Shown piece after piece: positions 47,090-58,980 of a stretch of DNA of 64,000 nt. The stretch comes from Chinchilla lanigera. Its lineage: Eukaryota; Chordata; Mammalia; Rodentia; Chinchillidae. Positions within the stretch are counted from its first letter, which is position 1; every line of letters starts with the position of its first letter. The stretch is taken from NCBI RefSeq assembly GCF_000276665.1, contig NW_004955447.1, forward strand, positions 11,310,252-11,374,251. The letters are read 5' to 3'. Below the pieces are notes generated by a model. It was not told the DNA's origin, did no database searches, and saw only the letters and a program-made list of their open reading frames with translations. A program made the position numbers and the translations under genes.

Positions 47090-47765
47090 ATTTACTCTAT
47101 GAGTATAAAATTCTTTCTGCATTTTTCATGCATAAGGAATAGTATAGATTCTTGTGTCTGGTTCTCAATTTTAGAATTTTTCCCTGATAAGGCGTATAGC
47201 AATAGTTAATTCTTTATTATTAAATAATATTCAACTTTATGGATAAAAGAACTATTTTTTGTCTATATTTATCAGATGCTTTTCATGTTTTCTCTGTAAT
47301 GAAACATGCTACTATGAATGTTCCTGTGCAGGATTCTGTGTGAATGTATGTTTTCATTTCTCATATGCCTTTATCTAAGGATGAAAGGGCTAGTCCATAC
47401 GATAATTTTATTTATAACATCAGAAAGCTACCAAACTGTTCCCAGTGTGCCACTACACTTTAAAACTCCTGTCACCAATATATGAAGGTTCCTATTTCTA
47501 ACTATTCCCATCCCTACTTGATATTGTCTATCTCTTTTGGTAATCATAACTATTAGAGTTCTGAAATATCTTGTGGCCTTTGTTTGCATTTACCTAATAA
47601 TTATTGTGTTTAACATTGTTTCATGTATTTATCTGACAATTATTTTTCTTTGTTCATAGAATTTCTGTTCATATTTTCCACTTTCAATTCAGTTGTTCAT
47701 CTTCTTGAGATTTAACAGTTTGTCTGTTTTGGATATACATCTGGTCTCCCTCCTTGTATATCAGT
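47090..47765 (-). mobile_element. Old LINE-1 (L1M-like) ORF2 3' end
   Basis: Order of landmarks: 'ACATGCTACTATGAATGTTC', 'GAAAGCTACCAAACTGTTCC' with 'CAGTGTGCCACTACACTTTA', 'TACTTGATATTGTCTATCTC', 'CTTTGTTTGCATTTACCTAA' and 'TTTCATGTATTTATCTGACA' follow the reverse complement of the L1 ORF2 end. Highly diverged. Confidence 0.75.
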
Positions 47766-47767
47766 AT

Positions 47768-47872
47768 TGACCAGGGGCTTTGGCAAGTCACTAAGTTGCC
47801 TAGGCTGGGCCCAAACTTGTGATCCTCCTGTTTCAGAATCCCAGTGTGCTGTTATTACAGGTGTGCCCTGGA
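47768..47872 (-). mobile_element. B1-like SINE fragment, diverged
   Basis: 'AAGTTGCCTAGGCTGGGCCC', 'GATCCTCCTGTTTCAGAATC' and 'GCTGTTATTACAGGTGTGCC' are decayed inverted B1/Alu-like words, placed directly at the end of the old L1. Confidence 0.75.
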
Positions 47873-47954
47873 TACACATTTTTTGTCATTTACGCACTTT
47901 GCAGATACTCCTTCTGATTTTTGTTATCCTCAGAAGATATTTTAAAACTTTCTG

Positions 47955-48620
47955 TGATACAATAATGTGTCATTTAATGACAGGGATGCACTCAAAGAAA
48001 TAAAGAATTAGGTGATCTCATCATTGGCAATCATCACTATGTACTTAAACAAACCTAGATAGTATATTCTACTACACACCTTTGTGGTCTTAATCACTTT
48101 TCATTTTGTTTCTAGGTTAGTGAGTTAATGTGGCCTTTTACAAGCAACTTTGACACTGTATGCTGTATATGTAGGAGACATAATGAACACATCAATGTGA
48201 CATCAAGTCTAGCAAAAGACAAAATGATGCAATCAAGAGATAGTAGGCAGGATATGCCTAAGGCTGCTGCTAGCCTGACATGGTGTGCTCTCTTAGAATA
48301 AAACTTTGAAAAAATAAATATGGAAGAATATATTTCACAATAATAAGAATACATAAATCAGTAACAACTCATTTAATGTCATTGTTAAGTATCACCTACT
48401 GTACATAACTATATATTCTCTGCCTCAAACAACTGATACACAGTGATTGTTCACACTAGCACCACTATAAACAGTTAACAAGCATTGCCCTATGATGTTT
48501 TGACAGCCATAGTGCCAGTACACAATAGGAGTTTTGCAGCTCCATTATAATCTTCTGGGTCCTTCATCCTACATATGGTCCAAGGTTCACCAAAACATTG
48601 TGAGGACATGATTATACTCA
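47955..48620 (-). mobile_element. Tigger-type (Tc1/mariner) DNA transposon, non-autonomous
   Basis: The left end 'AATGTGTCATTTAATGACAG' with 'GGGATGCACTCAAAGAAAT', 'ACAAACCTAGATAGTATATT' and CTACTACACACC, and the right end 'CCTATGATGTTTTGACAGCC', 'CAGCTCCATTATAATCTTCT' with GGGTCCTTCATCCTACATAT and GGTCCAAGG, match the two ends of a Tigger family (Tigger7-like from memory) in the right order and spacing. The middle (48100-48360) is not recognisable, and the 80-codon ORF there is not transposase-like. Confidence 0.75.
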
Positions 48621-51089
48621 ACTTCACTCGTAGCACCCACTTCATCTTCCCGTCATGCTCAGCAAAATTAGTTTCCGCTTTTTAGAAAAATCTGTATGCC
48701 ATCAAACTAATAGTCCTTATCTTACTTACTCCTTTAGGGTACATAATACATAACTTCCCATGATTGTCATGTTCCTCTGCTGATCCAACTCCTGTGCTCA
48801 AGTTTCATTCTATGCTGTGATTTTTTATTCCTTGCTGCCTCTTCTGGTCCAGTTTCATCAGTTTTTACTTGTTTCTTGTTTCTTGCACTTTTCCAATCCA
48901 ACTCCACTTCTCCTCTTAGAAGTAAAAAACATTGTTTTCTTTGTTCATTATTTTTACATTAAGCTAAGCACCCTTAGTTCTGCATATTCCTACATTAAAA
49001 ACCTGCTATTTTTTCTTTCATAATACTATTTTATGACTCTCTTTCACACTCTGACTCCAGTTACTTATCTTTCATTCTCTTCAATTTAATGTTATTAAAT
49101 CTCCACTGAAATATCTCTGAGCACAATCACTAATAAATTCTGTTTTGCTAATGAAAAGAATGTGAACTTTTCTGTTCAAAAATTATTCATGATATATTTT
49201 GCTGTTTCATGTTAATGTACCTATGTTTTAATGGAATGTGCAATGATTTTAAAAAGTTTACCCAGAGGAAATTGTTAAATTATCATTCAGAAAATTGGTT
49301 GTATGAGGACCATCTTTTTTGTAGCTTCTTTTCTTTCTTTCATTTCTCAACCATCTACTGTGTCTATAAGACTAGTCAACCATATCTGGCTCTAAAGTGA
49401 AAAAGTGTATCAATTATTTAGGCATTTTCATATTTTTGCATATTTGTATGGATATTCCCAATAAGGAAATAATTGTAGTGTTTTATTTTTGGTCCTGTGG
49501 ATACTCAGTATTATGTAGATTCAGAACTTTCTTTGGTAGCGGCATGATAAGCAGTCTCAATTCAGCCGTGACAAGAAACCATATTATAGTGCCAGAAAAA
49601 TTAGCATGAAATAGTTAATCTGTTATAATCTTTCATCTACTTCAGTGATAGGTATAATATATTACAATCAAACTGTTACAATAGCCTATTTCAATGGAAT
49701 TTTGTGTCTTGTTACTGACATATTCAATTATATGTGTTATCTTTTTCTGGATGCTAAGACTCAAATACTTCACTAGATAAAGGAATGATAAGGTGTCTAA
49801 GCATCCTGGCTAAATGGTGTACTTATTTATTGCTGAATAGCTTATCAAACATGAGAGGATTTAGCACAATTACAAATTTGACCTAAAATAATTCTTATTG
49901 AATTTAAATCACAAAAGTTTCTCAGCCATTAAATACTACAGAAGAAAATACAAAGAAAAGCAAAATCATGTGTTTGAAAAGAAATAATGAGTTGACTCTT
50001 CTATTGAATTTTATTGAGTATCTGCTTTCTGAAATAGCAGAGATAAACCTTGTAGACAAACTAAGCTTAAAAACCAAACTGCTTAAAGCATTTAAAGCGT
50101 ACAGAAATACACAATGATATGATAGAATGGGAACAACTGAAACAATATACTAAGAAACTGTGCAGAACCTATGGATGATGTGGAATATTCTTCATTTCTT
50201 TTAAGCTTTTCTGACACTTTGCTGATAATTACCCAGTGTTTTCTTCCTATTCATAGCCATTAAGTTAATCTCCACAAATTATGTATTATGCCTCTAGTTT
50301 TCTTACCATTGTGGATAAAATCCAATTGTTTAAGAGATGAAATTTCCTTCAATTCATCATTGCAGACATGTCACTGTTCTCCTCAAAATCACCCTATTCA
50401 GCCGCACTGCTCTACTAGCTACATATAAAGGTTGGCCTTATATGTCTTTTTCCTCGGTAGCCTATAAAGAGGTGCCTAGGGACAGGTCCAGGGTATTTTG
50501 ATGTGTTAGGCATTTGAGCTACAGTTCAGTTTTATCACATTTACTGTGAGGTTTCCATCTTACTTTGTTCATTTGAATTATATTGTTGCAATGACTGAAT
50601 GTCTTTAAAGTACTGCACAAGTCAACTAATATGAAACCTGGGATACATCAATGATCACCACAGTACAAAAACAGCAGGGGCATTTGTGGCCAAAGGTGAT
50701 AATTTCACCAAAAGACAATACAGAACAAGATAAACGAATGTTTAAGAGTGACTTCAACTTTTATCATCATTTTGGAGAGGCTTTGACATATTGTTCTTGT
50801 CTTCTTTCTCATATAATTTTTTAAACTTTTTTTGTGGCAACTAATCTGGGTAATTTTTAAATCGTGAAATTTTTGTGAGATGAATTTTTAAGTAGAAAGA
50901 CTACAGTGTAATAGGTTTTCACTCCATATTAGCCACTACCTATAAAATATATTATGTCTACATCCACATCTATATCTATATCTATGTCTATATCTGTAAT
51001 ATACAGTACTATGTATTCACCTCTATATTTGTGTCTATGTCTATATGGCTATATAGCTGTATACTTATCTATCCTAGTAACTTTCTTTG
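48621..51089. other. Unrecognised AT-rich DNA
   Basis: No supported gene. ORFs up to 70 codons only. A TATCTA-type simple repeat lies at 50954-51070 (listed). Confidence 0.5.
50954..51070. repeat. Degenerate (TATCTA/TGTCTA)n repeat
   Basis: Repeated CTATATCTATATCTATGTCT words, interrupted, over about 115 bases. They create a serine/isoleucine-rich chance ORF. Confidence 0.8.
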
Positions 51090-51335
51090 TTGCTGAAAAA
51101 AAATCCCTGTTACCCCAGTTTACAGGAGGATGGTTTTCTTCTGGCTCGTGTTTGTAGTGTGTAGCCCTGTAAGTCCAGGTTACAAGGGGTAGGCTGGCAG
51201 AGGGCTGTGGTGAAGTAACAGCTGCTCATGTCACGGGGCTTAGAAAGCAGAGAGCACGGGGAGGAGCCAGCGAGGGAGACACAGCAGTGTCACATTTAGC
51301 TAGAGTGCCCTATGGTCCAGCCCTCTTCCATATAT
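51090..51335 (-). mobile_element. MaLR-type LTR fragment
   Basis: 'TTTACAGGAGGATGGTTTTC' then 'GGCTGGCAGAGGGCTGTGGT' and 'GCAGAGAGCACGGGGAGGAG' resemble the inverted 3' half of MaLR LTRs (compare 45400-45500 and 1-130). Only part is legible. Confidence 0.5.
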
Positions 51336-54224
51336 GTATTAATACAAATCCATTCACCTTTGAGCACATTCTGTTATATATTATACTATATAAAATCAAA
51401 TAATATGACTTTAAAATACTTCATAATAAAACACTGTTTTCAAGTCAATTTACAGAAATAAGAACGTAGCTCTCACAATCCAAAGCAATGTTTCCCGAGT
51501 TAATATGTACAAATTTAGGAGATGCTACTTAAAAATAAAGATATCTATATATATAGATATAGATATAGATTAAAGTTACATTGAAATTTAAAACCTGAGA
51601 GAGTAATTAGAAACGTGTTTTTTTCAAAGAGAATATTAAACGCAGTTCTGTTAATCTCATTCTGAAGTATATCTGCCTAGGTTCCATTTTTGTTACATTT
51701 TGATGACCCATTCTAGAAATAGGACAGATTAATCTGGATTTTCTATTGGTAAAAATAGTACAGATACAGATTTGATCGTGTATTGCACGCTATGCTCGTG
51801 ATCAAATACCTTTCTCTAGTCCCCATTTGGTCTGTATGCGAATAGCTCCACATCTACAACTCCCTGTCACTGTGTGCTTTGATGAGTCTGCCTCACACGC
51901 ATTCATACCTTTCTCTTTCTTGCTCAGTTTGTATGTGGATTATACTTCTGCATCGCCGTGTTGTGTGAGGAAAATGAACTTGCAGTTTCTCTCCCTCCCA
52001 ACAGCAGCCGTTCGCATAGAAACCATCTTCTAACTGTGTCCCGATGGGGAGAGAGCGGAAGTCTTATAAAGGTGATTTCTAGTTCAGTCCAGCTTCCTCT
52101 GCTTTGCATGCACTGTGAAGTTCTGTCTTTATGTGGTCTATATTACTTAAATTTGTTTTAGATCTTATTTCTCTAGTTCCATAGAGAAGGGTTTTGCATT
52201 TTGCTTTTTAAACTGGAAATTAAAGAGAGCGTGGGTTGAATATGAAAGTCAAACAATTTTTACAAAGTTCAAAGCTCTCTTGAAAAAAAAGTTGTGAAAG
52301 TAAACAGGAAAACAAATATAAGTTCAAAAATTTCAAAGTACAATTAAGCTTGGTCAAATGTACAGACAAAACATTGAAATGTTTCCCTCAAAATGGCAGT
52401 GAGAGACCAGAATAAGGCTAGGTAGGTGTTAGGTGTTCTTCACAAATAATACACAGATCTAATTTCAGAATTTTTTAAGTAATCCCCAGTAAATTGTTTT
52501 ACAAAATTGTCCTTGTTAAAGGACTTAATTCTTGGAATAAATTCCTCAGAATTTACTAACCTTTGAATGGGAAGAGACAGAATATTTATTTTACAGCCAC
52601 AATGAAAGATATGACAAGATAACTTTTCTTTATTTAATTAATGACTTCAATACATTGCAAAACATAAGACAGGAAGCAAAAGACAGGAGAAAAACAGGAG
52701 GAGAGACAGGAATGAGGAAATTACCAGGCATTTCCTGATGACTATTTTAGAAATTTATTTTATAGTATGTAAGAGATTGAAATAATGCATTTTTGTGACT
52801 TTAGGCTTAAAATGTTCCATTACATAAACTATATTTGAAATTTAATTTTTACATAAAATATCACTGAAAGCACTAAAATTTCTTTTGAATATTATGTTGC
52901 ATATAACAGCCAATGTGGCATTTATAAGAAATGTCCAAAACAGAACTAAACAGTATGAAAGTTATAGTAGTCACAAAGGAAAGTTGCAATCAATAATACA
53001 GAACTTACTTATGTATATAAAAGCTTTTAGAATGTCACTTACTTGCAAGAAATGGTGCATATGATGAACACAAACAAATGCTCTTTGAATGTAATGTAGA
53101 CTGTGACATATTTCAAAATGGCAGAGCTAAATTTAAGCTAGTACATGATACAACATGAAGTAAAATGTTTCTTACTCGGCAAAATATCAAAAGAACAGAA
53201 ACTGGTGAAAAATAAAAGTAACAGATAAGACTCCTTTGCTATATTTAATTATACATTTTGGGTACCCTTTCTTCATTTTTGGCCATGACTGAGAATACCA
53301 AGAAAGAAAAATAGTTAAGACAACTCGGACTATTTTGAGGGTATGCAGCTAGGTACAGAGCTACTAACACTTGGTGGGTTCCAGATGGGGCAAGTAATCA
53401 GATTACTTGTGGGTGCTTTAATAGTACCCAGAAGGTATCATAAAATCACTCACCATATGTTTAATATCCCTATAGTCCTGTTTCTTTGAACTGCTACTTT
53501 AATCTTCCTTTTTATTTACTTTTTATTGTCATACACTAAAAATGATGTCTTTTCTTACCTACAGATAAACTTACAGGCAATATGTGACCACTCATGCATG
53601 ACTCTTATCTCTCATTTTACTGTATTTCCTACTCATTTCTTTGATATTTCAGTTTCCTGCCCTTTAATAGGGTTGTCATTCAAGCTTTATGAGTACAATT
53701 TCTAGTCGTTTCCTCTTTGCTGGATGTACTTTAGCTTTTGTGCTTCTGAAAATGAAAGGTAGAAACAAAATTGTCATGTCAGGAAAAAAGGAAGGTATAG
53801 AATTATTTAAATTAATTATAGATTATATCCAAATGAGTCAGAAATATATGAGGGGTTTTAAGTCACATTTATGGCATGGAGTAAGATATTTCCATGAATT
53901 ATTGTTGCTTATTTTTTGTTAGTTATTTTGGAATACCATTAATGCTATTAATATTGCTATTATTTTCTTGATTTGGGGGACTTATTTTCACATCAAACGC
54001 CAGGAGGGAGGAGCCGTCTGCCCTAAAGAAAAACAAGTTATAAATTCAAAATGTGGCAGCATATAAAACAGCAGAGAGAAGGCAGAGTACTGAAGATGGA
54101 GACAATGGAAACCAGAGCTCCTTCTGTACGTGCAGGCAACGGGCAGCTTCACTACTGAGAAGCACGTCATAGAAAGAGACTGTTACCTGCATACGTATAT
54201 GCTAATGTCCATTATTCCATACAT
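51336..54224. other. Unrecognised DNA
   Basis: No supported gene. Positions 51538-51570 contain the perfect palindrome ATCTATATATATAGAT. Positions 51770-52110 form a CpG-bearing patch (CATCGCCGTG, GCCGTTCGCATAG, CCCGATGGGG, GAGCGGAAG) with chance ORFs on both strands. The rest is AT-rich. Confidence 0.45.
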
Positions 54225-54695
54225 TTATTTTACAGAAAAAAGTAAAACAAAATTTCATAACAAAATAGTAGGAAAATAACAAAAGTTAATAGATTGAGTA
54301 TTGTGAACTTTAAAATACTTAATCAGAGTACAAAATATGGGTAAATTCTCCAAACAATATTAGCACAACACTTTCTTTTCAATGAAGTAAGAGAAACTTA
54401 TAGTAGAACTATCTTGTACTTTGTTTTCTTCTCTTTCTTTTCTTTCCTTTCCCCTTTCTCCCATCCTAGTTTATTTTCCTTTTTTGAATAGTTTCTCCCC
54501 ATTTCATAATATTTATTATAAATTTTGGACCTTATGTACTTTTTCAGTTTCTCATACCGGAGAGGCAGTATTACTTTTACACCTAAATATGATTTATTTC
54601 ACTTATGAGTATGGTCTAAGTTGCATCCATTTACCTACACAAATCTCCAGTTCATCTTTCTTTATGGCTGAGTAGTACTCCATTGTATAAAAAAG

Positions 54696-55380
54696 TCACA
54701 TCTTTTGTATCCATTCCTCAATTGATGGGCATTTGAGTTGTTTCCAAGATTTAGCTATTGCAAATTGTGCTGCCATAAGTATGGGTACAGGAATATCGCT
54801 GTGGTATGATGTTTTTAATTCTTCTGGGAAGATACCTAGAAGGAGACTACTGAGTTGAATGGGACCTCCAATCCTAGTCTTTGAGAAATCTCCACACTGA
54901 TTTCCACAGTGGTTGTACCAGTCTATACTCCCACCAACAATGGAGAGGGTTCCTTTTTCCCCACAGCCCCTCCAACATTTGGTATTGGTTGATTTCTTGA
55001 TTATAGCCATTCTTTGTGAAGTGAGATTGAATCTCAGTGCTGTTTTAATTTGTATTGCTTGACTGACCAATGATTTTGAACATTTTTTCATATATTTATT
55101 TGCCATTTGTATTTGTTCATCTGAGCAGTATGTATTTATCTCATATGCCCATTTTTGTATTGGTTCTTTGAATTTGGGGAGCCTGATATTTTTAAATTCT
55201 ATGTGTGTTCTAGATATAAATTCTTTATGTGAGGGACAACTGGCTAAAATTTTTTCCCACTCTGTATGTTCTCTTTTCACTCTTGTGGTGATTTCTTTTA
55301 TTGTGCAAAAGGTTTTCAATAAGATGAGATCCTAGTTGTTGATTATTTCAAGGATTTCTCATGCAGATTTTGTTCATAAA
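54696..55380 (-). pseudogene. L1 ORF2p C-terminal fragment, 207-codon open frame
   Basis: The open frame at 55319-54696 contains HTEWEKILASCPSHKEFIS, PIQKWAYEINTYCSDEQIQM, NKYMKKCSKSLVSQAIQIK and SFLLLGIFPEE-like sequence (SSLLLGIFPEELK), all typical of the ORF2p C-terminal segment, including the cysteine-rich region. The upstream 60 bases still read as ORF2 in another frame. It has no start of its own and lacks EN and RT, so it is not functional. Confidence 0.93.
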
Positions 55381-55384
55381 CTCT

Positions 55385-56260
55385 CTCATACACCTATGAC
55401 TTCAAGATTTCATTTGACAAAGTCTAACACCCATTCATAATAAGAACCCTACAGAAAACTGGAATAGATGGTCTTTAACTCAATCTGATAAAAGCCGTCT
55501 GTGAAAAATCAATAGCCAACATCATACTAAATGATTAATAAACTGAAAGCCTTCACTCTAAAATCAGGAACAAGACAAGGATATCCACGGTCACCTATTT
55601 GAAAATAGGTCACCACTTCTACTCAACATAGTTTTGAAAACATTCGCTAGAGCAATTAGAACAGAGAGAGAAATAAAATGAATAAAGATAAGAAGGGAAG
55701 AAGTGAAATTGTATTTGTGGATAGCATAATATTCTACAAAGAAGACCCCCAAAACTCTACCAAAACACTTGTAGATTTAATAACCAAATTCAGTACTATA
55801 GCTGGATGCAATATAAACAATCAGCAATCAATAGCATTCCTATACAAAAATAACAAATTCGGGGCTGAGGATTTAGCTCAGCGGCAAAAGCGCCTGCCTG
55901 GCAAGCGCAAGGTCGTGAGTTCGGTTCCCGGTACCGGAGAAAAACAAAAAAACAAAAACAAACAAGCAAACAAAAAAAAAAATAACAAATTCACTGAGAG
56001 AGAAATTAGGGAAACCACATTCTTCACAATAGCATTAAAAAAAAATGAAATATTTAGGAATCAATGTAACAAAGATTGTAAGCGACATCTACATTGAAAC
56101 CTGCAGTACTCCAAAAAAAGGGATCAAAGAAGATATCAGAAAATGTAAACACATTCCTTTCTCATGCATAGGAAGAGACAACATAGTAAGGCCATACCTG
56201 CAAAGTTGTTGTGCAGATTTAATGCAATCTCAATCAAATGACCATTAGCATACCTCACAG
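55385..56260 (+). pseudogene. L1 ORF2p reverse transcriptase fragment (inverted segment), interrupted by ID
   Basis: Plus-strand translation, with several stops, gives GIDGL, LNLIKAVCEKSIANIIL and [18 protein letters not shown] sequence near 55390-55600, then the catalytic block near 55713-55736. There the FADD motif reads FVDS followed by IIFY, so the active-site aspartate pair is broken. The following AGCNINNQQSIAFLYKNN is interrupted by the ID at 55861 and resumes as ITNSLREKLGKPHSSQ-like frames and MKYLGINVTKI (56045). The element continues to about 56665. Confidence 0.9.
55861..55977 (+). mobile_element. ID SINE inserted in LINE-1
   Basis: GGGGCTGAGGATTTAGCTCA ... GAGTTCGGTTCCCGGTACCG with an AAAC-rich tail. 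The exact 15-bp duplication AAAAATAACAAATTC lies at 55846-55860 and 55978-55992. It is younger than the host L1. The body has one extra A in GGCAAAAGCGCC. Confidence 0.96.
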
Positions 56261-56894
56261 AACTAGAGAAAACATTTCTAAAATTCATTTGAAAATAGGA
56301 GACCTAGAATAGCAAAAGTATTTCTGGGCAGCAAAGGCAAAGCAGGAAGCATCACAATCCCTTACTTGAAATTATACTGCAAAGTCACTTTGATAAAATC
56401 AGCACAGTACTGGAAAAAAAAGACCCAAGGATCAGTGCCACAGATTAGAAGATGCAGGCACAACTACAAGCACACTCAGCCACCTTATCCTTGACAAAGC
56501 CGTCAAACATGTTCACTGGAAGAAAGATAGCCTCTTTAATAAATGGTGATGGAAAAAGTGGCTTTCCACTTGCAGAAGACTAAAATTAGACCCATGTCTT
56601 TCACCATGCACTAAATTAAAGTCATAATGGATCAAAGATCTAAATTATAAAGCAGAAAAACAATATTCCCCTTATTTAGTGAAAGGATCCTTTAGTTTTA
56701 TGTCCTTACACAGTAACAAAGTAGACTATACTGCCACATGACCAATTGTGAAAGAAAGTAATGTGGACATTAGCGAAATGTGCAAAGTGAATCATTGATG
56801 TACATCAAGACTTTTTTTTCCTTGTCAATTTTCCTTTGTCTTTAGCTCAAAAATGATGGGTGACTGAGCACCAGTAAAAGATACCTACAACTGA

Positions 56895-57120
56895 GTATGG
56901 AGATGGCCCCCTGCATCCCCAGCACTCTGGCAGATGGAGAAAGGAGGATCCTTCATTCAAGCATGGCCTGGACACCTCTGTGCATTAGTGACATATTTCA
57001 AATAAAACCTAAAAGGGCTGGAGATGTAGCCGAAGTTACACCCTGGGCTAAAGTCCTAGTGTTAGAAAAAATTGAAGAAGCAAAAGGAGAAGGAAAAGGG
57101 GAAGGAGGAGAAGACAAACC
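56895..57120 (+). mobile_element. B1-dID composite SINE
   Basis: The B1 part (CCCCAGCACTCTGGCAGATG ... GGAGGATCCTTCATTCAAGC, then ATGGCCTGGACACCTCTG) is followed by an A-rich joint and a diverged ID-like unit (AAAGGGCTGGAGATGTAGCC ... ACACCCTGGGC) and a GAAGAA-type purine tail. It has the same architecture as the copy at 14692. The 94-codon ORF is an artefact. Confidence 0.78.
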
Positions 57121-57740
57121 AGAAGGATTGCAGCAATGTCCTATGGCCCTTCTCTACCCATCTCTGAATTGCATGCAATAGACTTCTCTGTGCAAATTAA
57201 TTTAATCATCTATATTTTGAGAATAATACTTTGAAATTCTTTAGCTGGTAATGTGTTGTTTAAATGAGAAAGTGAGTAGGCAGTTTGACATTCTCTATAG
57301 ATATCAGTAAGAGACTCATGTAGTTATACAAATAGAGACTGCACTGCCCACACGACGCTGAGTTAATGCCCTGTATTCCTATTAACTGGCAACATCTCAG
57401 AGTGGTGGCTTAGTCAGGGAGGGACTACACACTTAGCTTTTAATTGTCTTATTAATAACTCTGAGAATTTAAAGAGATGTATTTATGGCTCAGATAAAGC
57501 TTATTCAGATACACAAGGTCAGTGCAAGAAAAAGTATCTATGTACTCTTAAGATTGAAGGACATTTTATACTTCTCAGGGTTTACAAGTGATATATTGTT
57601 AAATCTTTTTCTTTTGATGGTGTAGTTGGAATGGCAACTTTCAGTAGAATCTGTTAATCATGGCTTTCAAGTCAATTTTATGCATTATAATATTTCAAGT
57701 TTAGATTACCGTTACTTTTTATTTCTAAAAGTTTGATATA
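57121..57740. other. No recognised feature
   Basis: AT-rich sequence without gene or repeat signal. Confidence 0.5.
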
Positions 57741-57990
57741 AATATAAATATATAGACACATGTTAAATTACATTTTGCTATATTTATTTATCATTTACTA
57801 AATTAGAACATTTTAAAATGTTTATTAGTCATTAGAACATTTTAAAATGTTTATTAGTTAAATTTAAACATTATTAAAATAAATGTTTATGTTTTATTAA
57901 AATATAAATATAGACATACGTTAAATTACATTTTGCTATATTTATTTATCATTTACTAAATTAGAACATTTTAAAATGTTTATTAGTCAT
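57741..57990 (+). repeat. Tandem duplication, period about 158 bp, with nested palindromes
   Basis: Positions 57763-57832 and 57921-57990 are identical over 70 bases (starting TTAAATTACATTTTGCTATA), with similar sequence upstream. A nested 29-bp step repeats TAGAACATTTTAAAATGTTT at 57804 and 57833. The perfect 14-bp palindrome ACATTTTAAAATGT therefore occurs three times. Confidence 0.95.
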
Positions 57991-58189
57991 GCACAGGAGT
58001 GTACACTATTTCTGTCTCTAATCTATTTTTATACTATCTCATCTTACTGGTCTGATAGCAATTTTTTCCCTATTCAGAATGTGAATTCTTTGTGCTATGT
58101 ATGTGTAGCACGTTATTTTGTATTATAATGAAAATATGTTTTCTGAAATAACTTCCCATTTTGTCTCATTTGTCAGTAAGCTGAGTTCT
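57991..58189. other. No recognised feature
   Basis: AT-rich. Confidence 0.5.
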
Positions 58190-58980
58190 CTGCTGTTCTA
58201 CAGAGACTTAGCCATGACATTACAGTGAGTCAAAGCTGAGATACAATGTTTTGAAAAGGCAAAGCTGTGTGCAGGCACCTATGTTGCAGGAGAGACAATG
58301 ACGACAATAACAGTGAACCGAAGACGCAAGAGTTTGTATCTCTGCTGCCCAATACCTGTCGGGAAGCAGTAAGCTGTGCCAGCTGAAGAAACACGCTGTA
58401 ATTATGTGGTGGCTGATGAAGCGTCAGGTAGAATCAAGTTTCCGCTATCTGCCAATAGAAGTCTGCATAGCTGCAGAGACTTCCACACAGACCCTTTCTG
58501 GGTGAGTGTTGAAACAGCAGCTCTTCCCAGCAGAAAGATGAGCCTGGAGTCCTTGGCAAGCCCATTCTCCACTGGGAGCCAGGACCCTGAAATTCTTAAA
58601 TGCAGTCTCAGTAAGGAATGCCAAAGAGGACAATTAACATTTGTTAAGGTAATAAAGGCAAACACCAGGAATTCACTAAATATGGTGATTTCTAAGGGAT
58701 ACTGGTCAGAAGTTTTGGCTCTAAGGATATATTCCAACATTTCTTGTGCAAATGCAGGTAAATTTAGTCTTACCCCTAAAACAAAGCTGTCTAGGAGGCA
58801 GACAAACCCATCACATTCCTGACTGAACCGTACGGATGGTCCAGATGACACTGCGTAGCTCCGGAGATATTACTCACTTCATCAGTCTGAGCCTGGACGA
58901 GCCCAGCTTCGCACACCTTTCAAGCCATCTCTGAGTGGAGAGGAGATTTAAGAGGTGGAGCACTGCGTATAACTACACTG
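58190..58980. other. Unidentified block with long ORFs on both strands and raised CpG
   Basis: More G+C- and CpG-rich than its flanks. It holds the two longest non-repeat ORFs of the window, which overlap: a 148-codon plus-strand frame (58376-58822, MPAEETRCNYVV...) and a 149-codon minus-strand frame (58851-58402, MSSGPSVRFSQ...). Neither contains a domain, signal peptide or family motif I recognise. A donor-like CTGGGTGAGT lies at 58498 and an acceptor-like region ends ...AAATGCAGGT at 58757. It could be an exon of an untranslated transcript, a regulatory element, an old processed copy or an unrecognised repeat. Coding status is unproven. Confidence 0.3.

Larger units (their letters stand above)
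54225..56665 (-). mobile_element. LINE-1 with 5' inversion (twin priming), carrying an ID
   Basis: Positions 54225-55380 are minus-strand L1: 3' UTR module (54240), pyrimidine-rich tract (54420-54480) and ORF2 C-terminus. Positions 55385-56665 are plus-strand ORF2 from the RT domain onward. Compared with the L1 at 5.5 kb, the plus part ends at the IKDLNYKAE point and the minus part begins about 70 bases further along the element. The two pieces are thus neighbours with a small deletion, the standard twin-priming outcome. Target duplication not confirmed. The element seems among the less diverged L1s here. Confidence 0.9.

Noticed and set aside
54696..55319. 207-codon ORF as a protein-coding gene
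   Set aside because: It is the C-terminus of L1 ORF2p inside a truncated, inverted insertion, lacking EN and RT.
58376..58822. 148-codon ORF called as a real protein
   Set aside because: No recognisable domain or exon chain, and a similar ORF lies on the opposite strand. Kept only as an unidentified block.
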